Below, one piece after another: positions 32,456 through 41,704 of a stretch of 64,000 nucleotides of DNA. The DNA comes from Salinisphaera aquimarina (GTDB lineage Bacteria > Pseudomonadota > Gammaproteobacteria > Nevskiales > Salinisphaeraceae). The translations under genes were made by a program, and so were the position numbers. The notes beneath the pieces are model-generated. The model was not told the origin of the DNA. It did no database searches and worked only from the letters and a program-made list of their open reading frames with translations. The stretch spans positions 558,001-622,000 of the forward strand of contig NZ_JBHRSS010000003.1 in the NCBI RefSeq assembly GCF_042643355.1, read 5' to 3'. The stretch's first letter is position 1. Each line of letters begins with the position of its first letter.

Positions 32456-33796
32456 ATGCGATCGAAAACCCGCAGCTCGCTGTTGATTGCGCTTGGCATT
32501 GCCATCGGCGCCCTGGTGAGTTTCAGTCAGGCCGGTCTGGCCCAGCAACAGAGCCCGGCGCCTGCCGACGACGACGTCGCCGCCCACGGTCTGCCTCTGG
32601 ACGAGTTGCGTACCTTTGTCGAAATCCTCAACCGCGTGAAACAGGGTTACGTGGAGGACGTCAGCGATCAGGATCTGCTGGAGAATTCGATCCGGGGCAT
32701 GCTCGATGGCCTGGACCCGCATTCGGCGTATCTGAACAAGGAAGAATTCCGCGAGATCTCGATCTCGACCTCCGGCAAGTTCGGCGGCCTGGGCATCGAG
32801 GTGCAGTTGCAGAACGGCTTCGTGCGCGTGGTCGCGCCCATCGACGACACCCCGGCGAGCAAGGCCGGCATCCAGCCGGGCGACCTGATCGTGCGTATCG
32901 GCGATACCGCGGTCAAGGGCATGACCCTCATGGACGCGGTCAAGAAGATGCGCGGCGATATCGGCAGCGATATCACCCTCACCATTCTGCGCGAGGGCCA
33001 GGACGAACCGTTCAAGGTCACGCTCAAGCGCGCGGTCGTGCGCGTCAAGAGCGTGAAATCACGCATGCTCGACGCCGACTATGGCTATGTGCGGATCACC
33101 CAGTTCTCCAGCAATACCGGTGACGGCCTCAACCGCGCCATCGAGAAACTCAAGGACAAGGCCGGCAAGGCCGGTCTGCGCGGCATCGTGCTGGATCTGC
33201 GCAACAATCCCGGCGGCGTGCTCAGTTCCGCGGTCGATGTGTCGGATACCTTCATCGACTCGGGCGGCATCGTGTCGATTCGCGGTCGGGCCCAGAACAC
33301 CGACCAGCAGTTCGATGCCAAACCCGGCGACATGCTCGACGGGGCGCCGATTGTCGTGCTGGTCAACGAAGGCTCGGCCTCGGCCTCGGAGATCGTCGCC
33401 GGCGCCCTGCAGGACGACAGCCGCGCGGTGATCATGGGCACGCGCACCTTCGGCAAGGGCTCGGTACAGACCATCATCCCGCTGCAGAACGGCGCCGCGC
33501 TCAAGCTCACCACTGCGCGCTACTACACGCCCAGCGGGCGCTCGATCCAGGGCGACGGCATCCAGCCGGATGTCGGCATCCAGGACGTCAACGTGACCGC
33601 GGCCAAGAGCAACGGCATCACGCCGTTCTCCGAGGCCGATCTGGCCGGCGCACTGGCCAACGATACGCGCACGCCCGAGCAGGCCAAGGCGGCCAGCGAG
33701 GCCGCAGGCAAGAACAGCGACCTGGCGGCCAAGGACTATCCGCTCTACGAAGCGCTCAATCTGCTCAAGGGCCTGCATATCCTGCGTTCGCGCTAG
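32456..33796 (+). CDS. S41-family C-terminal processing protease
   Basis: 446 residues from ATG 32456, chosen because AGGGGAG lies ten bases upstream; the in-frame ATG at 32402 has no site. Signal peptide (IALGIAIGALVSFSQAGLA). PDZ domain around residues 95-190 (GLGIEVQLQ...IQPGDLIVRIGD). The protease domain has the Ser/Lys dyad, with the Ser in NEGSASASEIVAGAL and the Lys in TFGKGSVQT. CtpA-type proteases trim or degrade periplasmic proteins, sometimes including peptidoglycan hydrolases; the envC-ctp neighbour order is common in this class of bacteria. Confidence 0.94.
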   Translation: MRSKTRSSLLIALGIAIGALVSFSQAGLAQQQSPAPADDDVAAHGLPLDELRTFVEILNRVKQGYVEDVSDQDLLENSIRGMLDGLDPHSAYLNKEEFREISISTSGKFGGLGIEVQLQNGFVRVVAPIDDTPASKAGIQPGDLIVRIGDTAVKGMTLMDAVKKMRGDIGSDITLTILREGQDEPFKVTLKRAVVRVKSVKSRMLDADYGYVRITQFSSNTGDGLNRAIEKLKDKAGKAGLRGIVLDLRNNPGGVLSSAVDVSDTFIDSGGIVSIRGRAQNTDQQFDAKPGDMLDGAPIVVLVNEGSASASEIVAGALQDDSRAVIMGTRTFGKGSVQTIIPLQNGAALKLTTARYYTPSGRSIQGDGIQPDVGIQDVNVTAAKSNGITPFSEADLAGALANDTRTPEQAKAASEAAGKNSDLAAKDYPLYEALNLLKGLHILRSR

Positions 33797-33803
33797 CGCC
33801 GAC

Positions 33804-33905
33804 GGCCATTTTTCCGCAATACAGCGTTGCAGCTCGTTCATGTAGCTTGGCTATGCCGCGCTCGCTGCGCCTTGCCTTGCGAAAAAAATGGCCGCCGGAG
33901 CGGCC
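33804..33905. terminator. Compound hairpin between convergent genes
   Basis: GGCCATTTTTCCGCAA (33804-33819) pairs with TTGCGAAAAAAATGGCC (33877-33893) with one bulge, giving a long stem with A/T runs. A second small stem GGCCGC-CGGA-GCGGCC (33890-33905) adjoins it. Likely a transcript end for both flanking genes. Confidence 0.6.
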
Positions 33906-33927
33906 TCTTGTGAGATGGCAACAGGCT

Positions 33928-34419
33928 CTAGGAGATCATCGACTGCAGCCACTGCATGCGGTGATGCGCGGCCGTCTGACCGCAGCGCAGGAACCCCAGC
34001 CGGGAATACAGCGCTTCCGCACGGGAATTGCTCTTGAACACTTTCAGGGTGACGCCCTGGTCGTTGGCCGCGGCCCGCGCCTGCAGCATGCCGATCAACC
34101 GGCCGCCGAGCCCCAGACCCCGCACCTGTTCGTCCAGCGCGATATTCACCAGATGCAGATCATTCGCGCGCGCCTGAATCTGGATATATCCGACGGCCGT
34201 GCCTTCGTAGATCACGATCCGCGGCGGCACGGCGGCAAACAACGCCGCGAAGTCGCGCTGCTGCCAATCCTCGTTCCAATTCCAGATCTGCTCGATGTGC
34301 GTCTTGAATGCAGCGACGTGCCAGGCGTAGACGCGGTCGTAGTCGCTGGCGCGTACCGCGCGTAGCCTCAGCCTGGGCGCGACCGGCCCGACGGGTAACG
34401 GCGCTGCCGGCGGGTTCAT
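33928..34419 (-). CDS. GNAT-family N-acetyltransferase
   Basis: 163 residues. Acetyl-CoA binding motif A is LDEQVRGLGLGGRLIGML (V-R-G-x-G-x-G type), and motif B is FKSNSRAEALYSRLGFLRCG. Substrate unknown. The ATG at 34419 overlaps the ubiB stop by 4 bp, making it the last member of the ubiE-ubiJ-ubiB transcript, though no link to ubiquinone is implied. A longer upstream frame is a shadow of ubiB. Confidence 0.85.
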   Translation of the reverse strand: MNPPAAPLPVGPVAPRLRLRAVRASDYDRVYAWHVAAFKTHIEQIWNWNEDWQQRDFAALFAAVPPRIVIYEGTAVGYIQIQARANDLHLVNIALDEQVRGLGLGGRLIGMLQARAAANDQGVTLKVFKSNSRAEALYSRLGFLRCGQTAAHHRMQWLQSMIS

Positions 34420-36035
34420 CCGCGCCAGGCGCGAATCCAGCAGCCCAGGCCGATCACGCCGACCGCGCCGCCGAGCCAGTCCGGCGCCTCGGGATAGACC
34501 ACCAGCAGCACGCCGGACACCACGGCGCCGGTGCCGACCACGGTCCAGCGCATGGCGCGGCGGGCAATGCGCAGCTCGTCGGTGATATCGCCGAGCGCGC
34601 GCTCGAGCTCGCGCGCGGCCGGATTGGTCCCTTCGTCGAGACGCCGCATGAGCGTGCTCGCCAACCCCGGCAGGCTGTCCATGATCTGCGGCAGCTGATT
34701 CCTGAACCGCGCCGCAGCCACTTTCGGGCTGGCGCGATGCAGCATCCATTCCTCTAGCACCGGCTTGGCCGTGGCCCAGAGATCCAGCTGCGGGTACAGA
34801 TCACGGCCCAGACCCTCGACGTTGAGCACGGTCTTCTGCAGCAGTACCAGCTGCGGCTGCACCTGATAGCGATAGCGGCGCGCAATCTTGAACAGGCGTA
34901 CCAGGAACAGGCCGAAGGAGATCTCCGCCAATGGCTTGTTCATGATCGGCTCGGACACCGTGCGGATCGCGCCCTCGAATTCCTCCAGGCGGGTATCCGC
35001 CGGCATCCAGCCGGATTCGATATGCAACTCGGCGATGCGCTTGTAGTCCTGGTTGAAGAACGCGAGGAAGTTCTCGGCCAGATAACGCTGATCGTCGGCG
35101 GTCAGCGAGCCGACGATGCCGAAATCCAGGCCGACGTAGCGCGGCCGGTGCGGATGATCGGTCTGCACGAAGATATTGCCGGGATGCATGTCGGCATGAA
35201 AGAAATTGTCACGAAAGACCTGCTTGAAGAAGATCTCCACGCCGCGCTCGGCCAGCACCTTGAAGTCCACGCCAGCGGCCTTGAGCGTTTCCACATCGTC
35301 GATGGGTACGCCGACCATGCGCTCCATGACCAGCACGTTCTCGGTGCTGTAGTCGAAATGGATCTCGGGGTGGATGATCAGATCCGACCCGGCCCAGTTG
35401 CGCCCCAACTGGCTGGCGTTCGCACCCTCGCGCATCAGGTCGAGTTCGTCGGAAATGATGCGGTCGTACTCGGCCACGATCTCGACCGGCCGCAGCCGCG
35501 ACGCCTCGGGATGAAAACGCGCCGCCAGGCCCGCGAGCCGGTAGAGCACGGCGATATCGCGCTCGATGCGTTCATGCACATCGGGGCGCAGCACCTTGAC
35601 CACCACCTCGCGGCCTTCATTTTCATTGGCGCGGGGATGCAGGCGCGCCACATGCACCTGGGCGATCGAGGCCGCGGCCAGCGGTTGTTCATCGAATTCG
35701 GCGAAGAACACGTCCAGCGGGTGGCCGTAGGCAGCCTCGATCAGCCGGCGCGCCTCGGCACCTTCGAACGGCGGCACGTCATCCTGCAGCTTGGACAGTT
35801 CCTCGGCCATGCCGTCCGGCAGCAGGTCCCGGCGCGTGGACAGGGTCTGGCCGAACTTCACGAACACCGGCCCCAGCGCTTCCAGCGCCAGCCGCAGGCG
35901 CACGTTCACGGATTGATCGAAATCGCGCCGGCGGCCGACCAGCCAGGTCGGCGCGGCGTCGCCCATCAGCTCGCCCAGACCGTACTCGCGCACGGCGCGC
36001 AGGATTTCCAGCAGGCGCCGGCTGCGTGAGAACAT
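34416..36035 (-). CDS. ubiB: Ubiquinone biosynthesis kinase-like protein UbiB
   Basis: 539 residues, close to E. coli UbiB. The N-terminal KxGQ motif is at Lys60-Gln63 (VFVKFGQTLSTRRDLLP), which replaces the usual Gly loop of kinases. Further motifs include VVVKVLRPDV, MERMVGVPIDD, FFHADMHPGNIFV and YVGLDFGIVGSL. Two C-terminal membrane helices follow ~residue 500. UbiB is an ATPase that assists the ubiquinone Ubi complex. One-base overlap with ubiJ. Confidence 0.96.
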   Translation of the reverse strand: MFSRSRRLLEILRAVREYGLGELMGDAAPTWLVGRRRDFDQSVNVRLRLALEALGPVFVKFGQTLSTRRDLLPDGMAEELSKLQDDVPPFEGAEARRLIEAAYGHPLDVFFAEFDEQPLAAASIAQVHVARLHPRANENEGREVVVKVLRPDVHERIERDIAVLYRLAGLAARFHPEASRLRPVEIVAEYDRIISDELDLMREGANASQLGRNWAGSDLIIHPEIHFDYSTENVLVMERMVGVPIDDVETLKAAGVDFKVLAERGVEIFFKQVFRDNFFHADMHPGNIFVQTDHPHRPRYVGLDFGIVGSLTADDQRYLAENFLAFFNQDYKRIAELHIESGWMPADTRLEEFEGAIRTVSEPIMNKPLAEISFGLFLVRLFKIARRYRYQVQPQLVLLQKTVLNVEGLGRDLYPQLDLWATAKPVLEEWMLHRASPKVAAARFRNQLPQIMDSLPGLASTLMRRLDEGTNPAARELERALGDITDELRIARRAMRWTVVGTGAVVSGVLLVVYPEAPDWLGGAVGVIGLGCWIRAWRG

Positions 36036-36658
36036 CAGCGGGCGCTCTCGAGACGGCGCATGCGGGCGTCGAGACGCTCGCTATCGTCGCGCAGGGTTTC
36101 CACCGCGGTGACGAATTTCTCGTGTTCCCAGGCACCGATCACGTCGCGGGTTTCCTCGCGCAGGTATTCGGCGGCCTGTTCCGGCAACTCGCGCATGGCC
36201 CGGGACAGCAATGACCGCGCGCCGCGCAGGCCCTTGCCCACGAAATATGCCGGCACCGGCCCCAGCCGGGCATCGATAATATCGGTCACGTCGAAATCCA
36301 CGCTCGAAAACAGATCGGCGAACCGCTGCGCCACGCCGATATCGCCCTCGATACGCAGGCCGCCGCCGGTAAGGCCGTCGCGCCCACCGGAAAACAGGAT
36401 GCGACCGAAGGCCGCGCTGGTACCGGTCAACGCCACGTCGGCCTCGCCTTCGGCGGCGGCGCGCACCTGCAGGCCGTGCTGCTCGGCGACGAACGCCAGC
36501 CGAAACGCCAGATCGGAAAAACGCACTTCCAGCGCGCGGCCGGCCAGATCCCGGCAGCGGGCGAGCGCGCGCTCATCGCTGGCGACATATTTGTTGAGCG
36601 CGATCTCGATCGCGCCGAGCGCCGCCGTCGGCAGACTCCGCAACTCGCCAGCGCTCAT
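36035..36658 (-). CDS. ubiJ: Ubiquinone biosynthesis accessory factor UbiJ
   Basis: 207 residues. It has an SCP2-like sterol-carrier domain (LEVRFSDLAFRLAFVAEQHG, VALTGTSAAFGRILFSGG) and a helical C-terminus (DDSERLDARMRRLESAR). UbiJ binds ubiquinone intermediates for the Ubi metabolon. ATG at 36658 overlaps the ubiE stop by 4 bp; the frame above it is ubiE in another register. Confidence 0.92.
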   Translation of the reverse strand: MSAGELRSLPTAALGAIEIALNKYVASDERALARCRDLAGRALEVRFSDLAFRLAFVAEQHGLQVRAAAEGEADVALTGTSAAFGRILFSGGRDGLTGGGLRIEGDIGVAQRFADLFSSVDFDVTDIIDARLGPVPAYFVGKGLRGARSLLSRAMRELPEQAAEYLREETRDVIGAWEHEKFVTAVETLRDDSERLDARMRRLESAR

Positions 36659-37461
36659 GCCTTGTAGCCGCGGTGGACCGCAACAATCCCGCCGGTGAGG
36701 TTGTGATAGCCGCAACGCACGAAACCGGCATCGCTCATCATCGCCTGCAGTGTCTGCTGATCGGGGTGCATGCGGATCGACTCCGCGAGGTAGCGATACG
36801 AGGCTTCGTCATTGGCGACCTTCTTGCCCAGCCACGGCAGCACCGTGAACGAATACAGGTCGTAGAGCTTGTCGAGCCCGGGCACGGCCGGCTTGGAGAA
36901 CTCGAGCACCAGCGAACGGCCGCCGGGTTTGGTCACGCGCGCCATCTCCGCCAGCGCCGCCGGCTTGTCGGTGACGTTGCGCAGCCCGAAGCCGATGGTC
37001 ACGCAGTCGAAGCTGTTGTCGGCGAACGGCAGTTTTTCCGCATTGGCCAGACAGTAATCGATATTGCCGACGACGCCGCGGTCCATCATCCGGTCGCGGC
37101 CATTGGCCAGCATCGCGCCGTTGATATCCGACAGCAGCACGCGCCCCTTGGGGCCGACACGGCGGGCAAAGCCGGCGGCCAGATCGCCGGTGCCGCCGGC
37201 CAGATCCAGTACGCGATCGCCTTCGCGCACGGCGGCCAGTTCCAGGGTGAAATGCTTCCAGGCCCGATGGATGCCCATCGACATCAGGTCGTTCATGATG
37301 TCGTAGTTGTCGGCCACCGAATCGAACACCGCCGCGACACGGCCCTGCTTGTCGCGCCGGGAGACACGCTCGTAGCCGAAATCTATGGTCTCGGGATCGT
37401 TGTTCGAGCCGGCACCGGCGGCATTGGCACCGGGCCGTTCGGGATTGTCGTGCTGGGTCAT
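36655..37461 (-). CDS. ubiE: Ubiquinone/menaquinone C-methyltransferase UbiE
   Basis: 268 residues. Class I SAM-dependent methyltransferase with the UbiE signature: RVAAVFDSVADNYDIMNDLM, then VLDLAGGTGDLAAGFARRVG (SAM site), FDCVTIGFGLRNVTD, and VLEFSKP. It methylates the demethoxy- or demethyl-quinone ring. The N-terminal ~30 residues are a low-complexity extension. It leads the ubiE-ubiJ-ubiB-GNAT operon. Confidence 0.96.
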   Translation of the reverse strand: MTQHDNPERPGANAAGAGSNNDPETIDFGYERVSRRDKQGRVAAVFDSVADNYDIMNDLMSMGIHRAWKHFTLELAAVREGDRVLDLAGGTGDLAAGFARRVGPKGRVLLSDINGAMLANGRDRMMDRGVVGNIDYCLANAEKLPFADNSFDCVTIGFGLRNVTDKPAALAEMARVTKPGGRSLVLEFSKPAVPGLDKLYDLYSFTVLPWLGKKVANDEASYRYLAESIRMHPDQQTLQAMMSDAGFVRCGYHNLTGGIVAVHRGYKA

Positions 37462-37606
37462 GTCAGACCTGGAATTAGAGCTGGGGCAAGCTTACGCGAG
37501 GCACACCAAGCGGCCAAGCAGACGGCCGACCCGGACCGCTGCACACGCGGCGTAATCGATGTTTCCCGTAGGCTGAGATCAAACCCGTTTTCATGGACGA
37601 CAACCC

Positions 37607-38830
37607 GTGCCGAAAAACCAATATGACCTCGTGATCTTCGGTGCCACCAGCTTCGTCGGCCAGCTGGTCTGCGCCTATCTCGCCCAGCGCTACGGCAGCG
37701 GCGGCGCGCTGAGCTGGGCCCTGGCCGGGCGCTCCAAGGCCAGGCTGGAGAAAGTCCGCGCCGACATCGGCCAGCCCGACGCGCCCCTGATCGTGGCCAA
37801 TGCCAACGAGCCGGCCACGCTCGCCGCGCTCTGCGAACAGACCCGCGTGGTGGTGTCGACCGTCGGCCCCTATGCGCTCTACGGCGAACCGATGATCGCG
37901 GCCTGTACCGAAAGCGGCACGGACTACTGCGATCTCACCGGCGAGGTGCACTGGATTCGGCAGATGCTGAGCAAATACGAGGACGCCGCCAAGGCCTCCG
38001 GCGCACGTATCGTGCATTGCTGCGGCTTCGATTCCCTGCCCTCTGATCTGGGCGTGTATTTCCTGCAGCAGGAGGCGCAGAAGCGATTCGCCGCGCCCTG
38101 CACGCGCGTGAAGATGAGGGTCAAGGCCATGCGCGGCGGGTTTTCCGGCGGCACCGTGGCGAGCATGACCGCGCTGGCCAAACAGCTGCGCAAGAATCCG
38201 GCCCTGCGCAAGGAACTGGCCAATCCCTACTCGATCTGCCCGCCCGGCTACAGCCCGGACGTGCGTCAGCCGAGCGTGCGCGGCGCCCAGCACGACGCGG
38301 ACGCCGAGGCCTGGATCGCGCCGTTCATCATGGCCACCACCAACGAACGTATCGTGCAACGCAGCAATGCCCTGTCGAACCAGGCCTATGGCGCCGGTTT
38401 TCGCTATGACGAGGCGGTGATGATGGGCCGCGGCAGCAAAGGCCGGCTGGCCGCCTACGGCATGACCCTGGGCCTGGGTGGATTTCTGCTCGGCGTGGCG
38501 CTGGCACCGACCCGCACGCTGCTCGAACGCTTCGTGCTGCCCGCCCCCGGCGAAGGCCCCAGCCCCGAGGCCCAGGACAAAGGCTTCTACGACATCCGCC
38601 TGTTCGGCACGACCGCCGACGGCCGGACCCTGAAGGCAAAAGTTCTGGGCGACCGCGATCCCGGCTATGGCTCGACCTGCAAGATGCTCGGCGAAGCCGG
38701 CGCCTGTCTGGCCCGCGATATCGACGCCGATACGCCCGGCGGTTTCTGGACGCCGGCCACGCTGCTGGGCAACAAACTCATTCAGCGTCTGCAGGCGCAC
38801 GCCGGAGTGACGTTCGAGGTGCTGGACTGA
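37607..38830 (+). CDS. Saccharopine-dehydrogenase-like / trans-acting enoyl-reductase-type oxidoreductase
   Basis: 407 residues. The N-terminal Rossmann fold is YDLVIFGATSFVGQLVCAYL, then WALAGRSKARLEKV. The middle has CCGFDSLPSDLGVYFL and RGGFSGGT, typical of the saccharopine dehydrogenase-like family that includes mycobacterial trans-acting enoyl reductase and eukaryotic SCCPDH. The reaction here is unknown; lipid-related reduction is likely. Start is GTG at 37607; a nearby ATG at 37593 is out of frame. Confidence 0.82.
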   Translation: MPKNQYDLVIFGATSFVGQLVCAYLAQRYGSGGALSWALAGRSKARLEKVRADIGQPDAPLIVANANEPATLAALCEQTRVVVSTVGPYALYGEPMIAACTESGTDYCDLTGEVHWIRQMLSKYEDAAKASGARIVHCCGFDSLPSDLGVYFLQQEAQKRFAAPCTRVKMRVKAMRGGFSGGTVASMTALAKQLRKNPALRKELANPYSICPPGYSPDVRQPSVRGAQHDADAEAWIAPFIMATTNERIVQRSNALSNQAYGAGFRYDEAVMMGRGSKGRLAAYGMTLGLGGFLLGVALAPTRTLLERFVLPAPGEGPSPEAQDKGFYDIRLFGTTADGRTLKAKVLGDRDPGYGSTCKMLGEAGACLARDIDADTPGGFWTPATLLGNKLIQRLQAHAGVTFEVLD

Positions 38831-38936
38831 ACAGACCCGTTTGCATCGCTAACGCCCGGTCCCATATAAGCGGTGGCGGCGATTCATGCAGTCTGCATCT
38901 ATCGCCCGAATGAACGCTCCACAAGGAATCGATGCC

Positions 38937-39782
38937 ATGACACAGCCCAACGACCCGGTCTGGTTCATCACCGGCTGCTCCACCGGCTTCGGCCGTGCGC
39001 TCGCCCAGCAGATCATCGACGACGGCGGCCGCGCGGTGATGAGCGCGCGCGACAAGTCCCGCGTCGCGGATCTCGCCGAGGCGGCCCCGGATCGCGCGCT
39101 TGCGGTCACGCTGGACGTGACCGACGCGGCTCAGATTCAGGCGGCCGTCGCCGCGGCAAATGAGAAATTCGGCCGTATCGACGTGCTGGTCAACAACGCC
39201 GGCTATGGTTATCAATCATCGGTGGAAGAAGCCGAGGACAGCGAGATACGGGCCCAGTTCGAGGCCAACGTCTTCGGCCTGTTCGCCATCACCCAGGCGA
39301 TTCTGCCGGGCATGCGCGAACGTCGGCGCGGGCATGTTCTCAACATCAGCTCGGTGGCCGGCTTCATCGGCTTTCCGGGCTCGGGCTTCTATGCCGCCAG
39401 CAAGCACGCCGTGGAAGGCTGGTCGGACGCACTGGACGCCGAGGTCGCACCGCTGGGTATCCGTTCGATCTGTATCGAGCCGGGCCCCTTCCGAACCGAT
39501 TGGGCCGGCCGTTCCCTCAAGCAGACGTCGAGCCGCATCGCCGACTATGCCGACACGGCAGCGGCGCGCATGCAGGGCACCCGCGATGGCAGCGGCGCCC
39601 AGCCCGGCGATCCCGAGCGCGCGGCCCGGGCGATGATCGATCTCGTGGCCCATCCCAACCCGCCGCACCATCTGGTGCTCGGTGCCTGGGGTGTGGACAA
39701 GGTCGAGGGGTATCTCAAGAGCGTGCTCGACGAAATCGACGCCTGGCGGGATGTCTCGGTCGCCACCGACTATCCCGACTGA
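38937..39782 (+). CDS. Short-chain dehydrogenase/reductase
   Basis: 281 residues. Cofactor loop WFITGCSTGFGRALA (TGx3GxG), VNNAG, the active-site Ser in LNISSVAGFIG and YAASKHAVEGWSD with catalytic Tyr and Lys, then IEPGPFRTDW. It belongs to the classical SDR group often annotated as oxidoreductase with a CSTGFG loop. ATG at 38937 is preferred with AAGGA nine bases away; ATGs at 38886 and 38910 are alternatives. Confidence 0.86.
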   Translation: MTQPNDPVWFITGCSTGFGRALAQQIIDDGGRAVMSARDKSRVADLAEAAPDRALAVTLDVTDAAQIQAAVAAANEKFGRIDVLVNNAGYGYQSSVEEAEDSEIRAQFEANVFGLFAITQAILPGMRERRRGHVLNISSVAGFIGFPGSGFYAASKHAVEGWSDALDAEVAPLGIRSICIEPGPFRTDWAGRSLKQTSSRIADYADTAAARMQGTRDGSGAQPGDPERAARAMIDLVAHPNPPHHLVLGAWGVDKVEGYLKSVLDEIDAWRDVSVATDYPD

Positions 39783-39822
39783 CCGACCACGGGGCCGGTC
39801 AGCCGAGACCGCGGCCGGCCCG

Positions 39823-41313
39823 TCAGTAGGTGCCGATCACCTTGGCGGCATGCTGCTGTTCATCATCGCGCACGCCCATGACCAGACTGGCCGCGACGCA
39901 GATCACGAGGTTGAGCAACAGCCCCCAGAGCCCGCTGAATACGCCCAGCGGCCGCAAGCCGATGAAGGTCATGCTGGCTGCCAGCACCGCACCGGCGAGC
40001 ATGCCCGCGAACAACGCGCGCGGGTTGAGGCGGGCCCAGTAAAGGCCCAGAATCAGCGCCGGTGCGACCTGGATCAGCAGCTCGAACTTGAGTACGAAGA
40101 TCTGATACAGCGTCGACGGCGGATACCAGGCGATGATCACCAGCACCACTACCGCGACCAGCCCCACCAGCTTGCCGACCAGCACCTTGCGCTGCTCGGA
40201 GGCATCGGGGCTGATATAGCGGCCGTACAGATCGTTCGACACGATCGACGAGAAGGTCAGCAGCACCGAGTCGGCGGTCGACACGATCGCCGCGATCACG
40301 CCGCCGAACAGCATGATCATCGCCCAGTAGAAGATGATGTTCTTGTTCGCCAGCGCGTTGGCCATGCGCCCGACCAGTTGTTCGGACTCGGCGGTGGTCA
40401 GATCCGGGAACGCCGCGATACCGATGATGCCGACCACGAACACCACGCCCGCGGTCACGAACGGCATATACGCCATCCGTATGAACGAGCGCTTGAGCGT
40501 GGCCTCGCTGCGCGCAGCGAAAATGCGCTGAATGGCGTGGGGATACACCGCCGCTCCGATGCCGACAAGCAGTAACAGACAGAACCAGTGGGTCACCCCG
40601 CCCGCGTCGGGCGCCCCCAGTTTCTCCGGCGTCTGTTGCAGCATCAGTTCGGCGGACGTCGCCGGGCCGCCGAAATAGATCAGCGAGCCGATCAGCAGCA
40701 TGAACACGCCGAACAGCAGTGCAATGCCCTGGATCGTGTCGGTATAGGCCACCGAGCGCATGCCGCCCAGCCAGCTGTAGGCAACCATAATGACGATGAA
40801 GAACACCACGCCGACCTGATAGGGAATGGTGCCGCCGGTCAGCCCCGAGACGCCCTGGCCGATGGCCACGAACTGCTCCAGCAGATAGTTGCCGAGCGCA
40901 TAGAGCATCAGGATGGCCGCCAGAATCGTCACCGCTTTCGATTTGAAGCGGATATCCAGCCAGTCGACCGGCGTGAGCAGACTGAATCGGCGCCCGAGCT
41001 GATACAGGCGCGGGGCAAAGAACAGATAGCTCGCGATGATCAGGATGAAGAACGGCACCGACACCAGATACTGATAGCCGATGCGATACGCGGTGGGCGG
41101 ATAGCCGACCACGGTATTGCCGCTGTACTGGGTAGCGAAGAAGGTGAAGAACAACACCATCACGCCGAGCCCCCGCCCGCCGAGATAGTATTCGTCCAGA
41201 CTTTCGCGAATATTGCGATTGCTCAGATAGGTATAGAGCCCCACGCCGAGCATGAGTGCGCCGTAGGCCACCAGCACCACGATGCCGGAGACGCCGCCGA
41301 ATGCGAGTTCCAT
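39823..41313 (-). CDS. Sodium:solute symporter (SSS family)
   Basis: 496 residues, about 13 membrane segments. SSS traits: YYLGGRGLGVMVLFFTFFAT and YSGNTVVGYPPTAYRIGY near the N-terminus, DTIQGIALLFGVF in the middle, and STADSVLLTFSSIVSNDLY in the helix-8 sodium-site region. The pattern resembles pantothenate and related carboxylate symporters of the PanF branch, but the solute is not certain. A small membrane protein is encoded 3 bp upstream and is probably a required partner. Confidence 0.87.
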   Translation of the reverse strand: MELAFGGVSGIVVLVAYGALMLGVGLYTYLSNRNIRESLDEYYLGGRGLGVMVLFFTFFATQYSGNTVVGYPPTAYRIGYQYLVSVPFFILIIASYLFFAPRLYQLGRRFSLLTPVDWLDIRFKSKAVTILAAILMLYALGNYLLEQFVAIGQGVSGLTGGTIPYQVGVVFFIVIMVAYSWLGGMRSVAYTDTIQGIALLFGVFMLLIGSLIYFGGPATSAELMLQQTPEKLGAPDAGGVTHWFCLLLLVGIGAAVYPHAIQRIFAARSEATLKRSFIRMAYMPFVTAGVVFVVGIIGIAAFPDLTTAESEQLVGRMANALANKNIIFYWAMIMLFGGVIAAIVSTADSVLLTFSSIVSNDLYGRYISPDASEQRKVLVGKLVGLVAVVVLVIIAWYPPSTLYQIFVLKFELLIQVAPALILGLYWARLNPRALFAGMLAGAVLAASMTFIGLRPLGVFSGLWGLLLNLVICVAASLVMGVRDDEQQHAAKVIGTY

Positions 41314-41316
41314 GCG

Positions 41317-41562
41317 TTACTCCCCTGGCTCGTTGTGGTCGTTGTCGGCGTCGAGATCCCATTGGCAGCACACCACCCAGGTGATGAACACCGACAGGGC
41401 GAGCGATGCCGCGAGAATGATCCACGCCCAGTACGGCACGCCCCAGAACAACGGCGTATACGAGCCGGCCGGGAAATACCACGGGTTGATCAGTGCAAAG
41501 ATCACCACGAACACGAGCCATACGAGCGGGCTCTTGACCGGCTCCTTGGTCTTTCTTTTCAT
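41317..41562 (-). CDS. Small membrane partner of the SSS symporter (DUF997/DUF3311-like)
   Basis: 81 residues with two membrane helices (SPLVWLVFVVIFALINPWYF and AWIILAASLALSVFITWVVC) and an acidic tail. Two-gene units of a short two-helix protein before a sodium:solute symporter are known (yhdT-panF in E. coli). ATG at 41562 has a strong GGAGGAG site; the frame above it is not protein-like. The gene is separated from the symporter by only 3 bp. Confidence 0.78.
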   Translation of the reverse strand: MKRKTKEPVKSPLVWLVFVVIFALINPWYFPAGSYTPLFWGVPYWAWIILAASLALSVFITWVVCCQWDLDADNDHNEPGE

Positions 41563-41704
41563 TTGTCTCCTCCTTGTCCTTGTTATTGCTGCCACGCGCC
41601 ACCCCTTATCACTTTGACGCAATCGGAGCAGGATGGCCGGGGGGCCGCCGCTGACACAATCAGGCAATCGGCAAGCCTGGCTTCGCGAAAGACGAAACCA
41701 CGCC

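Noticed and set aside
37475..38800. Minus-strand open frame opposite the saccharopine-dehydrogenase-like gene
   Set aside because: No domain motifs; the plus-strand frame has a full Rossmann motif and family landmarks.
39788..39823. Hairpin between the SDR and the SSS symporter genes
   Set aside because: The stem ACGGGGCCGG/CCGGCCCGT is bulged, overlaps a stop codon and has no T-run; too weak to list as a terminator.
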